From: Comamonas testosteroni
GTDB taxonomy: Bacteria; Pseudomonadota; Gammaproteobacteria; Burkholderiales; Burkholderiaceae_C
NCBI RefSeq assembly: GCF_014076415.1
Contig: NZ_CP043568.1
Coordinates: 5,394,001-5,458,000 of the forward strand
Direction of reading: 5' to 3'
DNA length: 64,000 bases
Positions within the stretch are counted from its first letter, which is position 1, and each line of letters opens with the position of its first letter. The notes beneath the pieces were generated by a model. It did not search any database. It saw only the letters and a list, made by a program, of their open reading frames with translations, and was not told the DNA's origin. Shown here piece after piece: positions 34,295 to 43,160 of the stretch. Position numbers and translations under genes: made by a program.

Positions 34295-35492
34295 GCTGGT
34301 CCAGCCAGCGCTGGGCCAGCTTGACCCAGAAGGTCGCTCCCAGCGGAATCAGCGCATCGTTGAAGTCGTAGCTGGGGTTGTGCAAGGTACAGGGGCCGCC
34401 GCCATGCCCCTGGGCGCGATGATCACCATCGCCGTTGGCGATAAAGCAGTAGGCACCGGGCTTTTCCAGCAGCATGAAGGCGAAGTCCTCGGCCCCCATG
34501 GATGGCTCTTGCGGCACCACACCGGCATCGCCCAGAATCTCGCGCATCACGGCCTGGGCAAATTCGGCCTCGGGGGCCGTGTTGATGGTCGGCGGGTAGT
34601 TGCGCACGAACTCGAACGTGCATTGCGTGCCATGTGCGGCACAGACGGCTTCGCTGATCTGCTGCATGCGCTGCTCGATGAGGTCCAGCACCTCCAGCGT
34701 GAAGGTACGCACCGTGCCCTGCAGCTCCACGCTGTCCGGCACGACGTTGGTTGCCTCGCCGGCATGGACCATGGTGACCGACACCACGCCCGCCTCGATG
34801 GGCTTGACGTTACGGCTGACGATGGTCTGGAAGGCCATGATGAGCTGGGCCGCCACGGGCACCGGATCCACCACCATATGCGGCATGGCCGCGTGACCGC
34901 CCTTGCCGCGCACCACGATCCTGAATTCGTTGCTGGATGCCATGGCAGGCCCTGCCCCCACGGCCATGGTGCCGGCCTTCATGCCCGGCCAGTTGTGCAT
35001 GCCAAACACGGCCTGCATGGGGAACTGCTCGAACAGTCCATCGTTGACCATCTCGCGGGCACCGCCACCACCCTCCTCGGCAGGCTGGAAGATGGTGTAG
35101 ACCGTACCCTCGAAGCTGTCGCGATGTGCGGCCAGATATTGCGCCGCTGCCAGCAGCATGGCCGTGTGGCCGTCGTGACCGCAGGCATGCATCTTGCCCG
35201 CATGGCGGCTGGCATGGTCAAAGGTGTTGAACTCCTGCATGGGCAGGGCATCCATATCGGCACGCAGGCCGATGGCTCGGCCGCCATTGCCGCCGTCACG
35301 GCCATGAATGATGCCCACCACACCGGTCTTGCCCAGACCGCGATGGATCGCTATGCCCCATTGCTCCAGTTTCGCCGCGACCAGATCCGAGGTCCGTATT
35401 TCCTCGAAACACAGCTCGGGGTGGGCGTGGATATCGCGACGCAGCGCGGCAATCTCAGGGGCGCTTGCTTGAAGTTCGGGCAGCAGGGCCAT
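34281..35492 (-). CDS. M20-family amidohydrolase (hippurate hydrolase/aminoacylase type)
   Basis: 403 aa cytosolic metallo-amidohydrolase that cleaves N-acyl amino acids. Metal motifs: GLRADMDALPMQE, KMHACGHDGHTAMLL (CGHDGH with Cys, His ligands) and TIFQPAEEGGGGA; the C-terminal MGAEDFAFMLLEKPGAY is conserved. ATG 35492 follows AAGGAGAGAGCGC, better than an upstream in-frame ATG. It is downstream of a LivK-like binding protein (84-base gap), which suggests uptake and hydrolysis of an acylated amino acid or amide. Confidence 0.93.
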   Translation of the reverse strand: MALLPELQASAPEIAALRRDIHAHPELCFEEIRTSDLVAAKLEQWGIAIHRGLGKTGVVGIIHGRDGGNGGRAIGLRADMDALPMQEFNTFDHASRHAGKMHACGHDGHTAMLLAAAQYLAAHRDSFEGTVYTIFQPAEEGGGGAREMVNDGLFEQFPMQAVFGMHNWPGMKAGTMAVGAGPAMASSNEFRIVVRGKGGHAAMPHMVVDPVPVAAQLIMAFQTIVSRNVKPIEAGVVSVTMVHAGEATNVVPDSVELQGTVRTFTLEVLDLIEQRMQQISEAVCAAHGTQCTFEFVRNYPPTINTAPEAEFAQAVMREILGDAGVVPQEPSMGAEDFAFMLLEKPGAYCFIANGDGDHRAQGHGGGPCTLHNPSYDFNDALIPLGATFWVKLAQRWLDQPTRG

Positions 35493-35576
35493 GCGCTCTC
35501 TCCTTGGGGTCATCAATGGCAAAGATGCCATGATGGCTCAAAGCGAGAGAGCTTGCGCCCTGCACGCCTCTAAGCC

Positions 35577-36737
35577 TCACACACGGACCTTGCCGTCGCC
35601 CGTGAGCATGGACAGCTCGACAAAACGCGGCTTGCCGGCCTGTGGGCGGAAGGCGATGGGAAAACCCGCCACCTGCTGGCCGTTCATGGCCTCCAGCGCC
35701 GTCACCAGACCATCGCGCTGCAGCCGGCCAGCGGCAGCGGCAGATTTAAGCGCCTCACCCACGACACGGGCGGCCAGATAGCCCTCCATGCTCGAGTAAT
35801 CGGGCTGCAGCGACGCACCGCTTTTCTGCAGGGCTGCCTGAAACTCGCGTGCCAGGGGATGCGAGGTCTTGAACGGCGATGGCACGACCTGGGTGACCAC
35901 CACCCCCTCGGCATCCTTGCCCAGTGCCTGCGCCAGTGCCGAAGTGCCCACGAACGAGACGTTGTAGAACTGTCCGCCATAGCCGGCCTGGCGTGCCGCA
36001 CGCACAAAGGCGGCACTGGCCGCATAGGTGCCGACCTGCACGATCACATCGGCACTCAGCGGCACCAGGGTCTTGACGGCCTTGGCCACATCCCGGGAGT
36101 TGCGCTCCACCGTAGCGGCGCCCACGGGCTTGAGACCATGACTTTGCAGCGCCTGCGTCACCCCCTCGAGACCGGACTGCCCGTAGGCATCGTTCTGGTG
36201 AAACACTGCGATCTTATTTAGCCCCAGCGAGACCAGCTGCCTGACCATGAGAGCGGTTTCATCGGCATAGGAAGCACGCAGATTGAAGACCGCCTGGGCG
36301 AGCTTGGGTTCGCGCAGACCGGCCGCCCCTGTCAGCGGCGCAATCAGTGGCAGCTTGGCCTTCTGCAGCAATGGCAGTGCGGCCATGCTGGTGGGCGTGC
36401 CCAGGTAGCCGAACAAGGCCATCACATCGTCGGCAATGAACTTCTGGGTATTGGCCACACAGCGTTCGGGCTCGTAACCGTCGTCCAGCGTGCGCAGCTC
36501 CACCTGGCGACGGCCGATGCCGCCCTGGGCGTTGAGCTGATCGAAATACAGCTTGGCACCCTGCACAAACTGCATACCCAGCTGCGCTGAAGGGCCGCTC
36601 AGCGCGCAGGACTGTCCAAGCACAACGGGCCCACTCGAATCCTGGGCATAACTGGCGCCGGTCCAGTTCCCGGCAGCCACAACTGCGCCAGCAGTCATGA
36701 ATTGACGACGATTCCACTCCACTCGCTTGTCCTGCAT
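35577..36737 (-). CDS. LivK-type ABC substrate-binding protein (branched-chain amino acid family)
   Basis: 386 aa periplasmic receptor. The signal peptide carries a twin-arginine-like motif (NRRQFMTAGAVVAAGNWTG), then SGPVVLGQSCALSGPSAQLG and RRQVELRTLDDGYEPERCVA typical of Peripla_BP_6. FHQNDAYGQSGLEGVTQAL is the inter-domain segment. No permease or ATPase genes adjoin, so it must use a transporter encoded elsewhere. Precedes the M20 amidohydrolase on the same strand; divergent from the molybdopterin oxidoreductase. Confidence 0.9.
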   Translation of the reverse strand: MQDKRVEWNRRQFMTAGAVVAAGNWTGASYAQDSSGPVVLGQSCALSGPSAQLGMQFVQGAKLYFDQLNAQGGIGRRQVELRTLDDGYEPERCVANTQKFIADDVMALFGYLGTPTSMAALPLLQKAKLPLIAPLTGAAGLREPKLAQAVFNLRASYADETALMVRQLVSLGLNKIAVFHQNDAYGQSGLEGVTQALQSHGLKPVGAATVERNSRDVAKAVKTLVPLSADVIVQVGTYAASAAFVRAARQAGYGGQFYNVSFVGTSALAQALGKDAEGVVVTQVVPSPFKTSHPLAREFQAALQKSGASLQPDYSSMEGYLAARVVGEALKSAAAAGRLQRDGLVTALEAMNGQQVAGFPIAFRPQAGKPRFVELSMLTGDGKVRV

Positions 36738-36898
36738 TGCTCTCGATCTCTCTCTACGGGCTACTCATTGCCACGGGCTGGATCAGCCCGTTTCTGGGGT
36801 CTTGCATCTCAGGTTTTTTGACATGGATGCGCGCCGCATAATAGGCCCACAAAGCGGTCTCCAGCCGCAAACCGCTCCAGATTTTTCGAGCCCACGAC

Positions 36899-38962
36899 AT
36901 GCCTCATATCGTTCAAGTACGCGGCGCCTGCCCGCATGACTGCCCGGACACCTGCGCCCTGGTCACCACGGTGGTCGATGGCACGGCCACCAAGGTGCAA
37001 GGCAATGCAGAACACGCTCACACGGGAGGCGTGCTCTGCGCCAAGGTCAGCAAGTACACCGAACGCACCTACCACGCAGGGCGAGTGCTGCAGCCTCTCA
37101 AACGCAGCGGCCCCAAAGGCAGCGGCCATTTCACCCCCGTGAGTTGGGACGAAGCACTGAGCGATATTGCCCAGCGCCTGCACGGCATCGCTCGGCGCGC
37201 GCCCGAAGCCATACTGCCCTACAGCTATGCCGGCACCATGGGACTGGTGCAGAGCGAGAGCATGGACCGGCGCTTTTTCCACCAGTTGGGCTCCAGCCTG
37301 CTGGATCGCACCATCTGCGCCAGCGCCGGCAGCGAGGCGCTGGCCGCCACCTATGGCGGCAAGCTGGGCATGCGCGTGGAATTCTTTACCGAAAGCCGGC
37401 TGATCCTGATCTGGGGCAGCAACAGCATTGCCAGCAATCTTCATTTCTGGCGCTATGCGCAGGAAGCCAAGCGCCAGGGCGCCAAGCTGATCTGCATAGA
37501 CCCGCGCAAGAGTGAAACCGCCGACAAATGCCACGAGCACCTGCAGTTGCTGCCCGGCACCGATGCGGCACTGGCTCTGGCGTTGATGCACGAGCTGATC
37601 GTGCACGACTGGCTGGACCATGACTACATTGCCCAACACACCCAGGGCTGGGACGCACTCAAGGCCAGAGCCTTGCAATGGCCGCCCGAGCGTGCGGCCC
37701 AGGTCTGCGGCCTGACGGTGGCGCAGATCCAGTCCTTGGCACGTGACTACGGCACGACCAGGCCAGCGGCCATTCGCCTCAATTACGGCATGCAGCGAGC
37801 ACGCGGCGGCGGCAATGCCGTGCGCGCCGTGGCCTGTCTGCCGGCTCTTGTCGGCGCCTGGCGCCATCGCGCGGGCGGGCTGCTGCTGTCCGCCTCGGGG
37901 GTCTCGCCTTTCAAGCGGGCTGCGCTTCAGATGCCGCAGTTGCTGGGAGAGCGTCGCCCACGCACGCTGAACATGAGCCAGATTGGCGATGTGCTGCTGC
38001 ATGAGGGCGGCGCCGGCTTCGGCCCCAAGGTGGAAGCCATCATGGTCTACAACAGCAATCCCGTGGCGGTGGCGCCAGAGTCGGCCAAGGTGGCCGCGGG
38101 CTTTGCGCGCGAAGATCTGTTCACCGTGGTGCTTGAGCATTTCTTGACCGACACCGCAGACCATGCCGACTACGTGCTGCCCGCCACCACGCAGCTCGAG
38201 CATTGGGACATCCACGGCAGCTACGGCCATACCGATGTGCTGCTAAATCGCCCGGCGATTGCCCCCCAGGGCCAGGCGCGCAGCAACGCGCAGATCTTTC
38301 GCGATCTGGCCATGCATATGGCCAGGCTGGACTCCGCTTTTGCAGCCGCATATTTTTCTGAGTCTGATGAATCTCTATGCCGCACAGCAGTCTCGGACAC
38401 TGCTATTGATTTTGAAGAGCTGCTGCAACAGGGCTTTGCCCATATCCCGCTGCCCGATGCGCCGTTTGCCGAAGGCGGCTTTGCCACGCCATCGGGCAAA
38501 TGCGAATTCGACAACCCCGCCCTGGCCCGGTTGGGCATCAACACCTTGCCCGACTATCTGCCCAATTACGAGCCGCCCACGACGGCCTACCCGCTGGCCA
38601 TGATCTCGCCACCCGCACGCAACTTTCTCAACAGCAGCTTTGCCAATGTGGCCAGCCTGGCCCGCATGGAAGAGCGTCCGCTGCTGGAGATGCACCCCGA
38701 TGACGCAGCTGCGCGCGGCATTGCCGACGGTGACCGGCTGCGCGTCTTCAACCGGCGCGGCGAGCATGTCTGCCACGCCGCCGTCAACGGCCGTGCTCGC
38801 GCCGGTGTGGTGGTGGGCCTGGGCATCTGGTGGCGCAAGCAGGGAGCCAACGGCACGAATGTGAACGAGCTGACGCATCAGCAGCTCACAGATATTGGCC
38901 GGGCGCCCTGCTTCTACGACTGTGCAGTAGAGGTAGAAAAGTTCAAGGAGTTGTCTGCCTGA
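36899..38962 (+). CDS. Molybdopterin-dependent oxidoreductase (DMSO reductase superfamily, [4Fe-4S] type)
   Basis: 687 aa single-subunit enzyme without a signal peptide, thus cytosolic. The N-terminal iron-sulfur motif is RGACPHDCPDTCALV (Cys near 11, 15, 19; fourth Cys in GGVLCAKVS). The molybdopterin domain has ILIWGSNSIASNLHFWRYAQ and MVYNSNPVAVAPESAK, and the C-terminal molydop_binding domain is NRRGEHVCHAAVNGRARAGV. It belongs to the loosely characterised BisC-like group; the electron partner and substrate are unknown. Isolated, with 144 bases to the next gene. Slightly shorter than formate dehydrogenases. Confidence 0.87.
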   Translation: MPHIVQVRGACPHDCPDTCALVTTVVDGTATKVQGNAEHAHTGGVLCAKVSKYTERTYHAGRVLQPLKRSGPKGSGHFTPVSWDEALSDIAQRLHGIARRAPEAILPYSYAGTMGLVQSESMDRRFFHQLGSSLLDRTICASAGSEALAATYGGKLGMRVEFFTESRLILIWGSNSIASNLHFWRYAQEAKRQGAKLICIDPRKSETADKCHEHLQLLPGTDAALALALMHELIVHDWLDHDYIAQHTQGWDALKARALQWPPERAAQVCGLTVAQIQSLARDYGTTRPAAIRLNYGMQRARGGGNAVRAVACLPALVGAWRHRAGGLLLSASGVSPFKRAALQMPQLLGERRPRTLNMSQIGDVLLHEGGAGFGPKVEAIMVYNSNPVAVAPESAKVAAGFAREDLFTVVLEHFLTDTADHADYVLPATTQLEHWDIHGSYGHTDVLLNRPAIAPQGQARSNAQIFRDLAMHMARLDSAFAAAYFSESDESLCRTAVSDTAIDFEELLQQGFAHIPLPDAPFAEGGFATPSGKCEFDNPALARLGINTLPDYLPNYEPPTTAYPLAMISPPARNFLNSSFANVASLARMEERPLLEMHPDDAAARGIADGDRLRVFNRRGEHVCHAAVNGRARAGVVVGLGIWWRKQGANGTNVNELTHQQLTDIGRAPCFYDCAVEVEKFKELSA

Positions 38963-39106
38963 CACGCCTGCATGGTGGTTGACCATGAGCAGGGCCACGG
39001 CGCGAGCAACCATAATGCAGACACTCAATGAATATGCGGCCGGGGTCTGCGCCTGTCAGAGCACACAGGTACAGCGCAGAGCCGCCCAGCTCTCGCGACA
39101 TCATCT

Positions 39107-40717
39107 GTGAAGAAATCTCTCCCCTGGCACCGCCGGCTTGCGCCTAACCGGCTTGATTTGCGTCGACTGATACTGGCCCTGACCATCTGCAGCGCGCTGA
39201 TACCGTTTCTCAACACTTTCTATGCCGGCTATCTGGTGCAGCGCCAGCAACTGATCGACAACACGCTCGAAGGTCACCATGCCTACGCCACCAAACTGGC
39301 CAGGAGCACAGACGATTTTCTCCAGTCCGCCCTCCAACAACTGGAGTACAGCGCCAATCTGATGGGGGCGCACATGAATGACGTTGAATATCTGGCCAAA
39401 GAGGCCACGCGTCTGCGCCTGCAAACCAAGAGCTTCAACTCCGTCACCATCATCGATCCCACGGGGTATGTGCTGGCGACATCGCCCGAAACCCTGCAGA
39501 TCAAGGGGAAGACGCTGCAAAGCGCCGGAGTGACACAGACATTGAGCACGCGAGGGCCCGTGATCAGCCAGCCCTATATGTCCACGGCCGGCAACTACAT
39601 CATCTTTGTCTCTCAGCCCATTTTCGACCCTCAGGGCGAATTCCTCGGGGCAGTGGGCGGCAGCATCTACCTCAAGGAAGACAGCATCCTCGACACCCTG
39701 TTGGGCTCGCACTTCTACCAGGATGGGACCTATGTCTACGTGGTGGACAAGAACAAGCACATCATCTATCACCCCGACAACAATCGTATTGGCGACCAGG
39801 TGATCAACAACGATGTCATCAACGCCGTGATCAGGGGCGAGTCGGGTACGGCGCCGGTCGTCAACAGCAAGGGAGTGGAAATGCTGGCCGGCTATGCCGT
39901 CATTGATGCCTCGGGCTGGGGCATTGTGGCCCAGCGTCCCAAGGCGGCCACACTGGCCCCGCTCAACAAGCTGATGCGCTCCGTGCTCTACAAGACCCTG
40001 CCCATCGCCCTGCTGATGCTGGTGGTCATCTGGTGGAGCGCGCGCCACATTGCCAGCCCGCTGCGCCAACTGGCCAATGGCGCTCACGATATGGACAAGC
40101 CCGAGACGGCGCAGAACATTCAGGCCGTCAAGTCCTGGTACTTCGAGTCCTACGAGCTCAAGAAGGCCATGCTCAAGGGCCTGGGCCTGCTGCAACGCAA
40201 TATCACCAAGCTGCGCGAGGATGTGAACACCGACCCGCTGACAGGCCTGGGCAATCGCCGCCATCTGGAGGCTGCCATCACGGCCTTCCAGACGCAAGCG
40301 CTGCCGTTCTCGGTGGTTGCCATCGACATCGATCACTTCAAGGATATCAACGACGGCTTTGGCCACGATACAGGCGACGAGGTGCTCAGACAGCTCGCAC
40401 GCACCATGCGCGAGGTCTCGCGTGTCGATGACCTGCCCTGCCGCGTGGGTGGCGAGGAGTTTCTGCTGCTGCTGCCCGGCACGGCTCTGGAGGCCGCCAC
40501 CCATGTCGCCGAGCGCCTGCGCCAGATGGTCGAGAAGATGGAGATGCAGCATGTGGGCCATATCACCATCTCGCTGGGCGTGGCCCACTGGCCCGACACC
40601 GACCCCGATATCAAGGCCGTCTTCCAGCAGGCCGACGTCATGCTCTACGCGGCCAAGCGGGGCGGACGCAATCGTGTCATGGTCAGTGAGGCCAGCGAGC
40701 CTCCCAGCGAGCTCTGA
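39107..40717 (+). CDS. Membrane diguanylate cyclase with dCache sensor domain
   Basis: 536 aa, GTG start. TM1 around residues 15-38, a periplasmic dCache domain (SFNSVTIIDPTGYVLATSPE, FLGAVGGSIYLKEDSILDTL), TM2 (LPIALLMLVVIWWSARHIA), a short HAMP-like linker, then GGDEF. The catalytic loop is RVGGEEFLLLLPG (GGEEF, near 448), with metal/GTP site DIDHFKDINDGFGHDTGDEV. An inhibitory I-site RVDD stands five residues before GGEEF. Makes c-di-GMP in response to a periplasmic ligand; feedback-inhibited by inference. Confidence 0.93.
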   Translation: MKKSLPWHRRLAPNRLDLRRLILALTICSALIPFLNTFYAGYLVQRQQLIDNTLEGHHAYATKLARSTDDFLQSALQQLEYSANLMGAHMNDVEYLAKEATRLRLQTKSFNSVTIIDPTGYVLATSPETLQIKGKTLQSAGVTQTLSTRGPVISQPYMSTAGNYIIFVSQPIFDPQGEFLGAVGGSIYLKEDSILDTLLGSHFYQDGTYVYVVDKNKHIIYHPDNNRIGDQVINNDVINAVIRGESGTAPVVNSKGVEMLAGYAVIDASGWGIVAQRPKAATLAPLNKLMRSVLYKTLPIALLMLVVIWWSARHIASPLRQLANGAHDMDKPETAQNIQAVKSWYFESYELKKAMLKGLGLLQRNITKLREDVNTDPLTGLGNRRHLEAAITAFQTQALPFSVVAIDIDHFKDINDGFGHDTGDEVLRQLARTMREVSRVDDLPCRVGGEEFLLLLPGTALEAATHVAERLRQMVEKMEMQHVGHITISLGVAHWPDTDPDIKAVFQQADVMLYAAKRGGRNRVMVSEASEPPSEL

Positions 40718-40752
40718 ACCCGGCGACACCGTAGTTCCAGTCCACTCTCAAG

Positions 40753-40787
40753 GCGTATCCGCTGTCACAGCCGATACGCTTTTTTTG
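40753..40787 (+). terminator. Rho-independent terminator of the diguanylate cyclase gene
   Basis: GCGTATC (40753-40759) pairs with GATACGC (40773-40779), extended by GCTG/CAGC after one C-C mismatch, followed by eight T residues. Confidence 0.85.
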
Positions 40788-40810
40788 AGCTCATTGTGTG
40801 ACTTCTCTGC

Positions 40811-40841
40811 ACCAATTTGGCCATTAATGCTTCAAATTAGT
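40811..40841. promoter_or_regulatory. Inverted repeat, candidate enhancer site for the amine operon
   Basis: ACCAATTTG (40811-40819) and CAAATTAGT (40833-40841) pair at 8 of 9 positions. It is centred ~140 bases upstream of the transcription start expected from the sigma-54 promoter at 40941, a normal enhancer distance. Confidence 0.4.
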
Positions 40842-40940
40842 GAGCATGCACCATACGCTTCAAGAGGATCGAGCGCAGATTGCTCTGAATTACATAACAA
40901 GTAACTGATTTCATTGAACTAATACCTCGAGCCCCTGCCC

Positions 40941-40956
40941 TGGCACAGCTCTTGCT
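40941..40956 (+). promoter_or_regulatory. Sigma-54 (-24/-12) promoter of the amine-oxidation operon
   Basis: TGGCACAGCTCTTGCT: TGGCAC, five bases, TTGCT; invariant GG and GC are at the correct spacing. It lies 63 bases upstream of the amine-oxidase ATG, giving a start near 40967. Implies control by an enhancer-binding activator, often tied to nitrogen supply or a specific amine. Confidence 0.7.
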
Positions 40957-41018
40957 GAAAACCCTTGCCCCGCAGCCCCGGATGGACAGCGGAATACACA
41001 ACAGCAAAGGAATTTCAG

Positions 41019-42614
41019 ATGCCAGAGCCAAGCAAGCATGTCAGTCGCAGACAACTGCTCTCGATGATCGGAAAGGTCGCGGGCGGCAGTGCCATGTATC
41101 AAGCCATGAGTTCACTGGGCTATGCCGCCGAATCGCATTACAGCGGTCCGGTCAAGCTCGGCAACGCCAAACCTGGCGCATCGGTTCTGGTGCTGGGCGC
41201 TGGCCTGGCAGGCATGGTGGCAGCCCACGAGTTGCGCGCGGCCGGCTACAAGGTGCAGTTGCTTGAATACCAGAGTCGCGCTGGCGGCCGCTGCTGGACG
41301 CTGCGCGGCGGCGATGAGTTCAGCGAACTCGACGGCACGCGCCAGAAAGTGGGCTTTGCCAAGGGCAACTACTTCAACCCCGGCCCCTGGCGCGTGCCCT
41401 ACCACCACCATGCGATGCTGGACTACTACAAGCGCTTCGGCATCAAGCTCGAGGCCTTCAACCAGGTCAACTACAACGCATATCTGCACAACAGCAAGGC
41501 CCTGGCCGGCAAGCCCCAGCGCTTTCGCCATGTGCAGACCGATGTCTATGGCCATGTGGCCGAGCTGCTGTCCAAGGCTACCAATCAGGGCGCACTGGAC
41601 CAGAGCGTCAGCCGGGAAGACAAGGAACGCCTGCTGGAGAGCCTCAAGGCCTGGGGCGTGCTGGACAAGGAGTACCGCTACCGCGCCAGCAATGCGGTCA
41701 GCGATTTCCGGGGCTACGACATCGACCCCGGCGGCGGCCTGATGGCGCAGGCCAAACCTTCGACGCCCATGGGCCTGCACGAGCTGCTCGAGTCCAATTT
41801 GTGGCGCCAGATGGGCGTGGGCAATATCTACGAATTCCACAGCGCCATCTTCCAGCCCGAAGGCGGCATGGACATGCTGGCCCAGGCCATGGCGCGCGAT
41901 CTGGGCCCGGCCATACGCTACAACGCAAAGGTCACCAGGATCGCCCAGAACGACAAGGGCGTGACCGTGGACTATGTGGACGCCCTCAAGCCCGGCAGCA
42001 CGCTGCAGGCCCGCGCCGACTGGTGCGTGTGCACGATTCCGCTGTCCATCCTGAGCCAGATCGAAGTGCAGGCCGGCAGCGCCATGCAGAACGCGATTGC
42101 TGCCGTGCCCTACGGCAGCTCCATGAAGGTCGGTCTGGAGTTCAAGCGCCGCTTCTGGGAAGAGGACGAACGCATCTACGGCGGCATCAGCTACACCGAT
42201 CTGCCGATCCAGCAGATCTCCTACCCCTCCACCGGCTATATGGGCAACGGCCCCGCCGTGCTGCTGGGCGCCTATGCCTTTGAGAACTCCAACAGCTACC
42301 GCTTCTCCTCGCTCAAGCCGGCCGAGCGCGTTCGCCTGGCGCTGGAGTACGGCGCGCAGATCCATCCGCAGTACAAGCAGGAGTTCCTCAACGGTGTGTC
42401 GGTCGCCTGGCATCGCATGCCCTGGATCAACGGCTGCTTCGGCAACTGGACCGATGCACTGCGCGAGCAGCACTACAAGGATCTGGCACAGATCGACGGT
42501 CGCCTGGTGCTCGCGGGCGAGCATGTCTCGTACATCCCCGCCTGGCAGGAAGGTGCCGTGCTGTCTTCGCTGGACGCCATCCAGCGTCTGCACGCCAAGG
42601 CCTCCAGTCTCTGA
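41019..42614 (+). CDS. Tat-exported flavin amine oxidase/dehydrogenase
   Basis: 531 aa FAD enzyme of the monoamine-oxidase family that oxidises an amine to an imine. The N-terminus VSRRQLLSMIGKVAGGSAM is a twin-arginine (SRRQLL) signal, so it folds with FAD and is exported. FAD motifs: VLVLGAGLAGMVAAHELRAA, SRAGGRCWTLRGG and C-terminal LVLAGEHVSYIPAWQEGAVL. ATG 41019 follows AAAGGAATTTCAG. Homologues such as nicotine oxidase NicA2 pass electrons to a cytochrome c rather than to oxygen; the cytochrome c gene just downstream fits that. The substrate amine is unknown. Confidence 0.92.
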   Translation: MPEPSKHVSRRQLLSMIGKVAGGSAMYQAMSSLGYAAESHYSGPVKLGNAKPGASVLVLGAGLAGMVAAHELRAAGYKVQLLEYQSRAGGRCWTLRGGDEFSELDGTRQKVGFAKGNYFNPGPWRVPYHHHAMLDYYKRFGIKLEAFNQVNYNAYLHNSKALAGKPQRFRHVQTDVYGHVAELLSKATNQGALDQSVSREDKERLLESLKAWGVLDKEYRYRASNAVSDFRGYDIDPGGGLMAQAKPSTPMGLHELLESNLWRQMGVGNIYEFHSAIFQPEGGMDMLAQAMARDLGPAIRYNAKVTRIAQNDKGVTVDYVDALKPGSTLQARADWCVCTIPLSILSQIEVQAGSAMQNAIAAVPYGSSMKVGLEFKRRFWEEDERIYGGISYTDLPIQQISYPSTGYMGNGPAVLLGAYAFENSNSYRFSSLKPAERVRLALEYGAQIHPQYKQEFLNGVSVAWHRMPWINGCFGNWTDALREQHYKDLAQIDGRLVLAGEHVSYIPAWQEGAVLSSLDAIQRLHAKASSL

Positions 42615-42644
42615 TCGCCCATGTCAGCCACAAGGAACTTCACC

Positions 42645-43142
42645 ATGCACATATTGCACCGTCTTTGCGCCACTGGCGCCCTGGCCCTGGGTCTCTCCGG
42701 CGCCGTCCTGGCCCAATCACAGGGCATGAAAACCCAGGATGTGAAAAACCTGCAAACACTGCAATCTGCAGCCGTTCTCTCCATCTCGCCCGCCGATACC
42801 CAGGCGCTGATGCAGAACTTCTCTGTGGTCCGCCCACGCTTCAGCCAGAACGGCGGAGAGACCCTGTACCAGGCCATCTGCCAGGGGTGCCACATGGTCA
42901 AGGGCGAAGGTGCCAAGGGCGCGGGCTTCTACCCGGCGCTGGCCTCCAACCCCAAGCTGGCAGCCGCTGCCTACCCGGCCTCGGTTGTCATGAACGGCCT
43001 GCACGGCATGCCGTCCTTTGCCAGCAAGCTGTCCGATGAGCAGATTGCCGACGTCGTGAACTATGTGCGCAGCAACTTCGGCAATCAGTACCCGGACAAG
43101 CTGTCTGCCGCCGACGTCAAACCCTTTCGCATCACCCCATAA
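42645..43142 (+). CDS. Exported class I cytochrome c
   Basis: 165 aa. Sec signal HRLCATGALALGLSGAVLA, single haem site CQGCHMVKGEGAKGAGFYP (CxxCH), and an axial Met in the GMPSFASKLSDEQIADVVNY helix. AAGGAACTTCACC precedes ATG 42645; an in-frame ATG 24 bases earlier has weaker support. It lies 30 bases after the amine oxidase stop and 18 before the RidA gene. Most likely the electron acceptor of the flavoenzyme, feeding the respiratory chain (inference from neighbours and the NicA2/CycN precedent). Confidence 0.92.
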   Translation: MHILHRLCATGALALGLSGAVLAQSQGMKTQDVKNLQTLQSAAVLSISPADTQALMQNFSVVRPRFSQNGGETLYQAICQGCHMVKGEGAKGAGFYPALASNPKLAAAAYPASVVMNGLHGMPSFASKLSDEQIADVVNYVRSNFGNQYPDKLSAADVKPFRITP

Positions 43143-43160
43143 ATCCATTCAGGAGATCAC

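Noticed and set aside
38340..38420. Family B-like sequence inside the molybdopterin oxidoreductase gene
   Set aside because: CAAAATCAATAGCAG on the minus strand resembles the core, but the GCGCTT and AGCC blocks are missing and the reading frame is undisturbed.
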